A DNA stretch of 64,000 nucleotides from Karstenula rhodostoma CBS 690.94 (lineage: Eukaryota > Ascomycota > Dothideomycetes > Pleosporales > Didymosphaeriaceae): assembly GCA_010093485.1 (NCBI GenBank), contig MU001493.1:1381722-1445721 (forward strand), written 5' to 3'. Made by a program: the position numbers and the translations under genes. Below the pieces are notes generated by a model. The model searched no databases. It had not been told where the DNA came from and worked only from the letters and a program-made list of their open reading frames with translations. Of this stretch, positions 10,393 to 22,307 are shown in pieces (the first letter of the stretch is position 1; every line of letters starts with the position of its first letter).

Positions 10393-13300
10393 CTACGTAC
10401 AGTAAGCATCCACTTGACTGTCGCTAAGCCAATGGCTCCCTCCAGCACATCGGTACCCGCCGCTCTGGCGAATCCACATGAACCCTGCAGGGCAACGCCC
10501 CAGCTTCCGAACCTTTTTCTGTCTCTCGCTCTCGATCTTTCTCTGCTTTTCAGCCTCCGCAAGCTCTTCCAGCTTCTTCCTCCGGTCTAACTCAGCCTGC
10601 ACCCTCTTTTGCTCGAGCTTGCGACGCTCTTCCTCGATCATAGTCTCAAGCTCAACGCGTCTGAGCTCTTCGAGCTTGATCTCGTCTTGGCGCTTTTCCT
10701 CTTGCATACGGAGGTACTCACGTTCGCGGGCTACGGCAGCGTGCTTGTCGCGCTCGAGTTGTTCCCAGACCTCGTCGGTGACACCCGGGTCGCGTTGAAC
10801 GTTGAGGAGGCCTAATATCGCTGCCAGATCATTGGGCTCTTCTTCATCGGATGATGTATTTGTATCTTGATTTGGGGGTGACTTGGCCTTGCTGTTCGCC
10901 TTCGATTCCGGTGGGGGTGGAGCCTTAGTCGTAGGTGTACTGCCAGAAACGCCGGTGGAAGAGCCTGTTGCAGGAGGGGTTGGTGCATTCGGTTGCTGAG
11001 ACTGTGGAGGCGCAGTCTTTTTGTGATGCGGAAACCTACTCGTACCAGCTGCATTATTCCGCTGCGATCGTTCATCAACCATAGACTGCATGGCCTGGAG
11101 AACAATATCCTCGGTGAGTGTCAACCGGGTGATGGGCGGAATAGCATTCGATATGAGCGCAGCGAACATCGTTTTGGCAAGTGACTTGACATCCCTCCCA
11201 TTGCCCCAAGAGGTAGATTTGGACAATGTTGCAAAAAGGTCGATGAGCTTCTGTTTGAAGAGCGGTGTTGCAGTTTCGAGCGCACTCAGATCCAACGGAG
11301 CCCCAACAGCTCGCTTCTGTAAGTCCTTCGTCAAGAGCACAACACACGTCGCAGGATCAAGATGAGTGAAGTATATCGTCTCCGAGAAGCGACTAGTGAG
11401 ACCCGGGTTAGAAGACATCAGACGGTCGATATCATGATCGTAGCCAGCCAGGATTGTGATCAGCTTTCCGGCGAATTTCGGCTTGGTCAAGCAATCGACC
11501 AGCTCATCCATGGCTTCAACTGCGAATTGCCCTTCCGCGAGACGGTAAGCTTCGTCAATGAACAGGACTTTCCCGAGCGCTTTCTCAAGCTGTTTCTGAA
11601 CCTTTGGCCCAGTGTGTCCGACGTATGAGCCTATTAAGTCTGTAGCGGAGCATTCCTCAACTTTGGCCTGAGCGAGAAATCCCATGTCGTAGAAAACTTT
11701 GCCCATCTTCTGGGCCGTGGTAGTTTTTCCGGTTCCTTTGAGAGTTAGCAATTGCATTGGTAGAGAGAAGCCCTGTGAGCGCAACGTACCTGGTGGACCC
11801 TTGAACAAGAAATTGAAAGGAATCTCATTGCGAGGATCCATGCCCAGTGACTGTAGATTTGCCGCCGTATTCTGATAGCCCTGAAAACGCTTGATTAAAG
11901 GTTCGCACCCAACTGTGTCCTGGAATAGTTTCGGCAAGTTGGTAGCGGCGCGCTGTGACCGGTCAAAGTCCGGATCAAAATCGATGGCCCCAAAAGTGTC
12001 CAGCTCCTTGGCTTTTCCGGCTGCCAAGTGCTTCTGATGCAACGCTTTGGCACGGTCCAGCACGATATCGACTTCACCCGCGTTGCCGAAGTTCGGTTTG
12101 TTGCGGGCCCGTTGCAAGGTCTCCAATGCGACTTTCTTCGCTTGATCTGTTGCGTTGTAACCGATGTCCTTGAGTTTAAGGTCGAGAATCTTGCGAAGGT
12201 CATTGTCGTCAAAGTCTTCGAAAACAAATGACGAATCGAGCGGAAAGCGGCGGGCTAAGCCTGGGTTGACTGCACTCGCGGGTATGAAGTTAGTCAAGTC
12301 ACCAAAGTGGGGATGGATACGAAGTGTCTGTGTTTTAGACAAAGAGACTCTATACCGGGAAGTATCTTACCATCGCGGAACATTTCCTCCATCTGGTCCT
12401 TGTAGCCGAGAAGCAGTACACACCTGTCTTCACCAGGTACACTTTGTACGTCCGCAACTATTGTGTCGATCACGGCTGCCTTGAATATGTCGGCATGGTT
12501 CCTCCCTCCACCCGTTCGAAGCATGTAGGCTTCATCGATGATCAAGACCTTGCCCATACTTGACGCTAGAATGCCTTTGGTCTTGTTTTCTGAAGCCCCA
12601 AGCACATCTCCAATAAAATCCGCTGGACTCTTGACGATGACTACTCGAAATCAGATATACTGCCAATCATCTCAGGATACTCGTTGCTCACCTTCGCCGT
12701 CAGACAGCATTCCGATGTCAGCTAATATTCGTCCATACAACTTGGCTACGGACGTTTTCCCCGTGCCTGGTGAGCCAATGAAGCAGCGATTCAAAGAATA
12801 CTGCAATATCGGTTTCTCCGCCAGCTCCCGATGGTAGTTGTGTTGAAGACTGTCGAGAAGAACGCGAACACTTTCTTTCACCGACTGAAGACCGATCATG
12901 CCCTGCAGTTTCATCCAAGCTGCATTGCCCTGCAACACGAGAGCTGGTTCGGGCCCGATAAGATCTTCTTTGGTAAGAAGGTAATCGTCGGATGGAATGC
13001 GGGCCCTCCGTTGTTTCTGGAGACGCTTCGCTTGATGTTCGGTAATGCGATCGATTTGGTTCTGCATTGCGCGAGCATTTCCGAACCCCTCTTTTCCTCT
13101 TCCTCTTCCTATGCGACGGGCAACTATTCGAGCATAAAGACCTCCTATACCAGTCTCGACTTTCATCGTGTTTCTGTACTTCTTGTTGACATAGTAAGCG
13201 AAAATATGATGGAGCTCTTCATCGGTGTAATCTTCAAACTTCATCTCGAGAGGGATGCGACTTGGTATACCCGGGTTGTGTGCAAAGAAAGCTTCCATCT

Positions 13301-16300
13301 GCTTGCGGTAGCCAGCCAGAACGAAGACGACCTTGCCCGTAAGGTTTTCTATTTCCGCCAGTAGGAAATCTAAAACCGCCTTGCCCCCAGGACTGTTACC
13401 AGACACGAGCTGATAGGCTTCGTCAATGAAGAAAACACCGCCACCAGCAGCCAGGACTGAGTCGATATGCGATTGGCATTTAGAAACACCATCGTTAGCA
13501 AGCTTAGATCCCGAGGTCTCCAAGAAATAGTCTCCAGGAAGGGCGCCGACGCTCATCAGGAATTTGGCATAATGCCGTGCCACCGTGGTTTTGCCTGCTA
13601 TTTTTAGTGTTGCAACAACCAAGCTGAGCTCGCTCTCCCACCTGTGCCCGGGTTGCCCAACAGAGCTGCTCCAAATCTTTCGCCTTTGAGCGACACATTT
13701 TGTCTCACTTGGGTGTCCACCTTGGCCTTGATCGCCAGAAATCTCTGTTTGACCGATTCTAGGCCTGGTTTTCATGTTAGAACCTGCTCTCGCGACTGAA
13801 GTGAACTATGTCTTACCTATCATGGTTATCAGTTCGTCCAGAGACTTGTTTTGGGCACCTTCAACCTTTTTCTGCCAGTCCCAGTCGTCCTTAGCCTCGC
13901 TTCTGTGCAAGACCGGCAAAATGTGCTCATCAACTGGACCTTGACACACTGATGATCCAGCCGAGCTTGCACCGGAGTCGTCGGTATTGACAGACGTGTT
14001 TTTATCATCTTGATTTTTCGCCAAGTGTGAGGAAGGCAACGGAGCTGAAGCTTGATGATTAGGTTTGGAATTTGACATTTTCTGAACTGTAGGTGTATCC
14101 CGGGAGTCCGGCACCGTTGGAGCCGAAGCATTCGACGTCGATGTGGTGGTTGTCTTCTCAGGGTTGCGTACTTGATTTCTGAGATTCTCGAGATCTCGCT
14201 GCTTCTGAGCTAGGACGCTTTGACGATCCTTATCCTCGGATGCATCCCTCAATAAGCGCTTCTCGTGGGCCATCTCGTCATCAAGTTCGGCCAGTTTTGC
14301 GGCGTATTCTCGTTGTCTTACCAGTCGCTCTTGCTCGAGTTTGTAGTCGCGCTGACGCTTCCTCTCGGCTGCTTCCATCTCTGCCTTACATTTCGGACAT
14401 GTTTTCGTGTCCTTCTCGTGGCATTTAAGAGAAAACGTATGTTTAAGAGGACACATCTGATCGATGATAGCCTGACATTTCATCTTCGAATGATCTTGTA
14501 GTTGATGACAACGCTGTGGACACTTGTGAGTCTTACACGTAAGGTATTTTCCGCTGTCAATGTCAGTATCTTTCTCTATGAGTCTCGGGTTTCCCTACCA
14601 TGGCTCTGAGCAGCCACCATCTGGACAAAATTCGTCGAAAGCGTCTGGTGTAGCAAGGGTTGCGGACCTGTCCGGGTGCTGCTGACATTTGACCGGGAAG
14701 CCATTGTAAACGTGACCTTCCTTGTTCAGTTGCTCCATCAGAGGAACCCAGACATCTTTGCCTTTGCGACTGTCCATGAAAGTGTTTGCGTTTCCTATCA
14801 TGATCAAAGCGTCACGCGCACGCGACAACAGTACATTCACACGTTGAGGGGAAGCCATGAAGCCGATATCGCCTGCAGAGTTACTCCGGGTCAAGGTCAC
14901 GATAACAACGTCGCTCTCCTCCCCTTGATAGTTGTCTGTTATAAGTCAGCCTCTGTTCTGGCCCTGACTCCAAGATGATCGAGAGCGTCAGTCCAGTACA
15001 TGCTTTCTTGGCTCCCACATGGTAGTCCGCGTGTAGTATCGGAGAAACTCGAGAGCGGAGAGATAGGGGGTCTTTTACCTATTGTTGATACCTTGATCCT
15101 CCCCTTGGTGATATTTGCACTTGCTGCAGGTAACAGCCCGGCTCGGATGAGCTCGAAGGAATCCAGATCATTCAGCCAAGGGTCATTATCCTGACTCAGT
15201 ACCTTCACAAGGCGGTGTAGCTGACCAAGGTACGGTGTCAGGATAACGATGTGTTCGGTATTGTACCCTTGCTGGCCGAGGTACCGGACACATTTGAGGA
15301 CCATGTCGACTTCGAACTCGTTCTCTTTGCTGGACTTCTGGTCTTCATCGCGGCGGTCTGCGATAAGATCGGCATTGAGCTCAGGTTTGTCGTGGGAAAC
15401 AAATATGACATTATCCTGGAAGCCCCGAAGGATAGGGCGCGTCTTAGTCCCGGGTGCGTCTTCCAACTCCGGATATGTGAGCGATCGGACAAGACTCGAG
15501 ATTTCTGGGCGCATCCGGTGTTGCAGATTCAGTGTGGTGTGAGGCATCCCTGCAAGCACAAGCCTCTCAAACATCGACACGTTCAGATCATAACCATCTC
15601 CCTTTTCCACCGTCAACGAGTAATTGCTGACTTTGGGTCGAAGCTGTTTGTGATCTCCAATCAGTACCAACTGTTTCGTGTTGGATGTCATAGCAGTCAA
15701 AATATGACTCTCAAGAATCTCGCCAGCTTCCTCCACAAGGATGATTCCTGGTGAAGCTTCTCGAATTGCTTCGGTATACTTCGCTGCTGCAGTAGTCGTA
15801 CAACCTATGATTCGCTTTTGCTTCAAGACGAACGCTTTTTCCTCCTGGTTGATCCGGTCGACCTGCTGCCTGCAGCGATTGTACTTCTGTACTAGGCTCG
15901 TGATATGCGAAGCCCGTTCTCGAACGAGACCTTGATTCCACTTTAGACGAAGAGCAGCGCGTGCATTACTGTCAAGCCTCCACACGTTGGGGAACTGCTG
16001 CTCTATAACATCACCAACGGCTCCAGCACTCCTTCCCTGCGACCACTCATGTATCAAGTAGGTATCATCGATGGCTTTACCATCGCGACCGGCGATGGTC
16101 ATATCATCATCGGTATCGGGTACCAGGAAAGCATCAAAGAATTCTGGATCCTCGAACTCCAAATATTCCAGGATGGCTCGATCGTTGATGTTGCCCTGAA
16201 TAAAGCCGGACACTGCTTTGGCTAATACATCATGGTAACCTTCGGCTTCTGCCCGGTGATTGTCCCTGATCTGCCAGGTATCACGGCCAATCTTGTACGT

Positions 16301-18093
16301 GGAGGACTGTGCAGAAATATTCAAGTCCTTCGTTTCATCACTACCCCTGTATCCGAGACGAACTATGGAGTGCTTCGGGACGCCGATGTTCTGTATGTCT
16401 ACGAGAAACTGATCAAGCGCATGATTGGTGAACGTAATTACCAATATAGTTTCTTGGGTTTGGTCATGGAGAATTTTTGCAATGAGAGACCCAATAAAGG
16501 ACTTTCCAGTTCCTAGACGAGTCGCCGTCAGTGATGGTTGTTATGGCGGGCTTGCCCGCCACCTTTTGTAAGCAATGAACGGGACCGAAAGGAAACTACT
16601 ATACACCAACTCAGGAATCACGTACCTGGTGGACCTTGGATAAGACTGACCCTTCTAGACAAGCCCGTTAACAATGACTGAGCCTGGGCGCTATCGAGGT
16701 GGACGCTTCTAGTCGCACCTACTGCGTGCTGAAGGTCTTGATCCAAGTTTGCGCCGATAATGTCGATCATTCGCGTCGGTTGAATACCAGATAAAGCCTC
16801 CTTGGGCCCAGAAGCGGGTTCGAGTAACTGCTCTTGCAGTGGGACGTCCAACATATCTTGGAGGCATCGCAATACAGATTCATAAGCAAATACAGCTGTA
16901 TCCACTTGGATGAACTCAAAGTCCTGTGATAATTTACTAGCAATGAGTACTTTCTTGAGTGTGTCGTCGTCAGTAATACGTAGCCGCAGTATGGGCGGCT
17001 GTTGAGAGAGTTCAGTTTCGTCGCGATCCACGCTCACGAAAGCAACTACGTCCCCGTTGCTAACCAAGCAACCAAGCGATTGGTGTTTCAGCAAGCTTTT
17101 GTTCTCTGCGATATGCTTCCTCCGCAAACTGACGTCCTTGAATTGCTTCAGCTGTGGGATATCGGCGTTGCACTGGAGTTTGATGTGGCAAGCCCTTCGT
17201 CGGTTAGGCAAACCACAATCGATGCCTATGAACTGCAATTTTCTCAGGATGACCCTGCGGCGTCCTTTCTTGGCACCAATGCTGATCTGGAAATCATTGC
17301 GCAATTCGCCAAGTAGGTCCTCCCTGAGGAGTCGAAACTGATTATCGAGATGGACATGGCCCCGCTGAGATGGGTCGACAGTATCTATAGCATCCGCTCG
17401 TCGGAAAAATGGCCTCTCGGTAGAAGAGAACTCATCTGCAGTAGGCAGAATCTTGATTTTCCTATAGTCTGCATGGTCATTATCGTGACGTCCGCCAGGC
17501 CCTGTTCCTGTAGTATCTGCCGAAGTATTCTCCAGGAAGTTCTTGATTTTGTGTCCAAGTTTCCTCACTTCGAATTGCTCAGAACCAGTCAGAGTATCCT
17601 TCGCGGTAACCCGCTCTGCGATATTGCGCACATCTGGAAGATCACCAGTTTCTGTACGATCGTACAGAAGCTCCACCAGAAGCCACGCAAATGCGAGAGT
17701 GGCATCCTCAGATAGAACTCGACAGAAGTGAGCTTCAGCAAAAGTGTTCCAGAAAGTAGGCGGCTGCACGATGTTTCCGAGCACGCGATGTAAGAAGTGG
17801 CCGTCGTGAAGTTGCTTAACGGTTGGGTCGGCCAAGAACAGAAGAACCTCGGTTGCAAGCCCGTTCAGGAATGCGCTATCCCCAGAAAAGCGAAACGCCT
17901 TGGCAATGGCTGTCAACCCTGAGCTGGACGCGACGATGCTTTCCAAACATTTGGACGCGTCTTTCTGAGCACACAAAGCCTCTAAGAATCGCTTGCCATC
18001 TCCCAAGCTCTTGATCTCGCGATGACCGTGGAGGACCGCGTTAAACAGCTTTGTCAAGCCGATGACGCGTTTCTCCGCTGCCTCATCGGCCAT
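10393..18093 (-). CDS. NFX1/ZNFX1-type helicase fused to three CbxX-type AAA+ ATPases
   Basis: Nine exons (18093-16626, 16512-15079, 14935-14599, 14553-13817, 13764-13642, 13594-12692, 12640-12371, 12269-11790, 11735-10393) join in frame to 2364 aa. Order: helical N-terminus (about 1-200); SF1 helicase with Walker A GPPGTGKS (487-494), Walker B VEEAGE (749-754), GDHKQLRP (775-782), QHRMRP (820-825), VNVLLSRAR (motif VI, about 1000-1008); NFX1-like Cys/His cluster starting at C1080; coiled coil; AAA-1 (GNPGTGKT ending at about 1369, FFIDEAY 1421-1427); AAA-2 (GSPGTGKT 1640-1647, IIDEAY 1701-1706); AAA-3 (GPPGTGKT around 1918, FIDEAY 1976-1981); charged coiled coil and a Cys-containing C-terminus. 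ZNFX1-type helicases act in RNA surveillance; CbxX AAA+ rings remodel proteins. The joint role is inferred. Confidence 0.93.
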
Positions 18094-18684
18094 CTTCGTT
18101 CGTCAAAGGCCGCAGGGAAAAGAAGTACAGAGCGAAAAAGCGAATAAGCGAGGTGTTGAATGAGTATCGCACGTAACGGTTTCTATGGGCGATCCAAGCG
18201 ATACGCGGGGGGTTTAAAGGGCAGGACGTTCATTAATGAGACACGACGATTGTTGTCCACAAGAATCTGCAGCGATAACAAGCCGCCCAATCGATTGGAA
18301 TCCGACAAGGCTCATTTGCGGCGGAGTGTGTATTGCATGTTTCGGGACACCTCCACAAATGAACATTGGCCATACTGATGCTGTACCACCTGCACGAACA
18401 ACGAACACGCCACACCCCCACTCAGCCTTGCTTGCTCGCAATGCTGGGTCATGAAAGACATCATCTCGCTGCACTTGACACATCGAACACAACCTCCTCT
18501 TGTTTCGATTGGAGCCTGGCGCAGTCAACGTCGTTATAAAGTTATTTTCGTGGACTATCGACCCGGCTTATATCTTGGTCGCACGAGCACTTGCGAAACA
18601 CGGCTGAGTCTGGGCACCTCCCTGGGAATCAATTCCATCTTCGAACCCTCACAAGGAAAAGCCCAAACAAAAGGAAAAGCCAGC
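18094..18684. promoter_or_regulatory. Divergent promoter of the helicase-AAA+ and DXO-like genes
   Basis: These 591 bp separate the two divergent start codons. A TATA-like tataaa sits at 18536-18541, about 145 bp before the plus-strand ATG. An imperfect inverted repeat is centred near 18337 (catttg...gtgtg at 18313-18330 against ...cctccacaaatg at 18350-18361). No gene is supported inside. A single promoter region suggests, but does not prove, co-regulation. Confidence 0.55.
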
Positions 18685-20145
18685 ATGTCATCCCGGCTCA
18701 CTCAGGGATATGAAAGGGCAGGCTTTGCTCCACGCCCAGGGCGAGGACGGGGACGAGGACGAGGACGAGCACATCCTTTCGTCAAGCGTACGGCTGTTAA
18801 GCCTGACATCGTGAAGCATCCTCTCGGGCAACTTTTGCAGACTCTCCGATTGTCTGATCTGCAGCCTCACAAAGATCACACAGGCGGGGTCAATACTATC
18901 AGGAACTGCGAGTATGTCACTTCGTACAATTGGTCAAATTCAGAAGCCCCGACTATCTTGGTACCTGGTAAGTAGACTAATCATGTATTGTATGTCAGTA
19001 CTCAGAGTCAAACAGGAAGACCTCCTCTCTGGACGCCCCTTCAACAACCGCAACGTCTCCCTGAGGACAGTGGAGTCTACTTCCGTGATCCCAACTCGGC
19101 AAAGTTTCCCCGGCACCCAACTGAACCGGCAATTCGCGCATTGTTCGAAACCAATCCTGCTTTCTCTACTGGGGAGGTCGATATATTTGCGTGTGGTAGT
19201 ACGATGGGTAGTCTTCTTCGTTTCGTTCAGTCCATCGACAAACCGTTCCGATTCAATGTCGAGGTCGTCGGATCTACAGTGTTCCTGATCCGGAAAGAGA
19301 ACGATCCACGAGAGATAATCGAGGGCGTTCGGGGGTTTGGGCACACTTTCCCAGAGGCATATACCACCTGGGAGCAGGATGTCAGAGGTTCAGAAACGCA
19401 TCAGCGCCTATGCCGATATGATCTTGGTCGCTTCAACTGCGTGATACGCTTCGAATGCGACGGGTACCTCCAGTCCGGACCGGAGAAAACCTCGACAATG
19501 GAAACCAAGTCAAGTGACCTTGAAGATCTTGCTGGCAACTTCAAAAACGTTACTGTGGGGCAAGGAACAGGCAACGGTCTCGCCACATTGTCCCTCAAGC
19601 AAGGGGGAGCAGTGGTCCCACAGCATAGTATCTTCGACATGAAAACACGATCAGGTCGCTACAAGAAAGAGATCGACATGAATGAGATGTACCCACAGCT
19701 CTGGATCAAGCAAATACCCAACTTCATCATTGCATATCACGATGGCGCAGGAACGTTCCCCACTTCTGATATCCATGTTCAGGATGTCAACTACAACGTT
19801 CAAGCCTGGGAGCGGCAGAACCAAGCTGGTATCGGCCGCCTGCTTGTACTCCTTGGCAAGATCATTGATCTTGCAAGGGAGGAAGGAGCGGGTCTTCTCG
19901 AAGTATATTGCCCATCGGCCGATTGCTTGGAGGTTCGCAGGCAGTACGGGGAAGGCGTGCACGCTCTGCCACCTGAGCTTTCAGCAAAATGGAAGGCTGT
20001 GGATGAAGACTCATCTGGCTCAGACCACGAGCATGACAGTGGACCTGATCACGGTGGGCTGCAGTTGGGTTACGATTCAGACGACGAACCGGACTACACT
20101 GCTTGCGGAGACGACTGTGGGTACTGTGGGAAGTGTACGTACTAG
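18685..20145 (+). CDS. RG-rich protein with a DXO/Rai1-like (PD-(D/E)XK) core
   Basis: Two exons (18685-18967, 19016-20145; 48-bp intron) give 470 aa. Residues about 17-28 are an RG-repeat tract, typical of RNA binding. The core carries, in DXO/Rai1 order, GFGHTFPE (201-208), FECDGY with E241 and D243, FDMKTR with D302 and K304, then LWIKQIPNFIIAYHDGAGTF, matching the conserved Trp/Gln helix and strand after the ELKT motif of decapping nucleases. The Glu of ELK is Asp here. The C-terminus is acidic and ends in a Cys cluster (CGDDCGYCGKC), a possible metal site. DXO/Rai1 enzymes remove faulty caps and degrade RNA 5'-3'. This assignment rests on motif pattern, not a search. There is no polyprenyl-synthase aspartate-rich motif. 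Confidence 0.7.
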
Positions 20146-21262
20146 AGCTACAAGTGCGGTGACAGTTTAGGTGAGATAATCCTGCCCTGGTGCAATACAT
20201 GGCACGAAGAGGACGAAACGGCGGCATTCACTTGTATGTATATTTTTCTGGGTCCTTTATCCATCTTGTGGGACTGTCGTTCTCACCTATGAGAGTGTGA
20301 GCATACGTTAAGTTTGACTCTCAAGTGGAATGTTGAAGACGGACTATCGGGCAATCACTGGAAAGCTCATCCTATCACAATGCCGTTAGTGCTCAATCTC
20401 TCAGCCGTACTATATTCGTTTTCATTCATGACAAACCTGGATAATTCCATACTTTTCTCACAACGGAATTTGACCTTAGGCAATCCACCCCGTCATTAGC
20501 TCGTAAACAGAGACCAATTGATGCTCGCTCTTCACATGGCGGTGGTTCGCAGGAACAGACCGTAAGCTTACCCTTGCGCACGGACACCAAACCCTTGACA
20601 ACACGCCACATCCCAAGCTTGCGCCTCCTCCTTTCCCGACAGTGGCAGAGATACGTGCTATTCTTGATGACACTTTTCTCGGCGCCCTCCCAACGGACGC
20701 CCACGGGCGTCTCCCTATTGTCTTTCACGACCCCGGGATCCCACATGACGCTTTTCTCCGTTGGAAACTTCCTCTGAAAGTGGAACCTGACGCTGTGACA
20801 ATACTTAAAAAACAAAGGCGGTAGACCGTCATTTACAAGTCCTCTTTCTGAGGTTGGTGCTCGATTCTGACAAAACCGTGCGAGTGGGCCACTTCCTGTA
20901 TGAGGAGTATGGAGCAATTGGCCCGAATGAAGATGTCAGGTGTAAACAGATAATCATGCCGTGTTATGTGGCTTGCGCGCGACTGATTCCAGGGCCTAAT
21001 GGCTTGGGCGCATCCTTCACAATCAGCTTACGTGAACAAAAATCCTGGAAAAATGGACAGAAACTATCACGTGGTCTGTACGCTTGAGCTAAGTTTTCAG
21101 CTACGGGAATGATGAGTTCATGTAATGCCTTCGTTTTCCGAGACACTCTGTTCATGTCTGTGTATAAAAGAGAGCGAAAATTGCGTTGCACAGAGTCCAT
21201 CCGAAAAGCAATCTGACGATTCGATTTCACTCCTCGAGTACTTCCTGAACTTCACTTTGACG
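20146..21262. other. Intergenic with an ambiguous both-strand open stretch
   Basis: The stretch 20558-20824 is open on plus with a protein-like end (FHDPGIPHDAFLRWKLPLKV) but lacks an ATG. A 163-codon frame runs over it on minus (20426-20917). I cannot choose between a relic exon and chance. A good TATA box (tataaaag, 21163-21170) lies 93 bp before the SDR start codon. Confidence 0.35.
21163..21170 (+). promoter_or_regulatory. TATA box of the SDR gene
   Basis: The octamer tataaaag lies 93 bp before the ATG at 21263, a normal fungal spacing. Confidence 0.6.
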
Positions 21263-22307
21263 ATGGCAGCTGCAAATGGAAGCAATGGCGCACGAACGTC
21301 TGATGACGGTAGGTCCACGCCGGTCATAACAACTCTATTCCTCACTAACAACATTCTCAGATCCAGTCCTGATTGATCCCCGAACTCGTTTCAGCAACCT
21401 CAAATTGGAACTTCCACCCCAAGCATTTCCACAGCTACAAAGAGACTTCCCGACGAAACCCGACTGTGGTGAAACCAGTTATAAAGGCTATGGTCGTCTC
21501 GCTGGACGCCGTGCTTTGATCACTGGCGGAGATTCAGGCATCGGCCGCGCGGTTACCATTGCCATGGCGCGTGAGGGAGCGAATGTAGCCATCAACTACC
21601 TTCCATCTGAAGAACCGGACGCCGAAGATGTGGCGAACTTGCTCGCCAACGAAGGCATCAAGATCACCAGGATTCCCGGCGATCTTCTGGGCGAAGAGTT
21701 CTGTGGTCAATTGGTTTTGAGGGCGGAGAGCGCCCTGGGCGGTCTTGATATTTTGGTAAACAATGCAGGGTAAGACGATCTCTGTACGTTTGCGAACGGA
21801 GGGTTTAACGCACTGTACAGAACTAGTGGCGACTTCAACCCTGACATCACCACCTACACTACAACACAGTGGGACAGAGTCTTCCGCACGAACGTATACG
21901 CTGGTTTCTTCCTAGCGCGCGCAGCAATACCAAATATGCCGCCTGGGTCCTCGATCATTTGGACCGTGTCGGACGTCGTTGCAAACCCTGTCAGTGCTGT
22001 TCATGACTACGCTGCGACCAAAGGTGCTGTGGCCAGTCTCGTCCAGACCCTTGATATCTCTCTCGCCAGTAAAGGCATAAGGGTGAATGGCGTAGCTCCC
22101 GGATTAACTTATACACCACTTCTTGCCTCCAATGGCATGACGACGGAGCAGCTCAATGCCTTCTCGCAGACCCTTCCGCTTCAACGTCCGGCGCAGCCTG
22201 TCGAGATGGCTCCGCTTTATGTCAATTTCGCTGACAAGAACGTCACCTATCTGAGTGGTGGGATTTTGCAGAACAACGGAGGAACAACAGCGTATGTTAT
22301 AGGCTGA
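21263..22307 (+). CDS. Short-chain dehydrogenase/reductase (SDR)
   Basis: Three exons (21263-21308, 21361-21769, 21821-22307) give 313 aa. It has the NAD(P) motif TGGDSGIG (70-77), the NNAG motif split by intron 2, the active-site Y215-x-x-x-K219 (YAATK), and the helix-then-NGVAPGLTYTPL segment after it. The N-terminal extension before the Rossmann fold (PQAFPQLQRDFPTKP) is typical of the subgroup related to bacterial YhdF/YghA-like 'glucose/ribitol-type' dehydrogenases. The catalytic Ser position lies in IIWTVSDVV. Substrate cannot be told. No targeting signal is seen. Confidence 0.92.
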
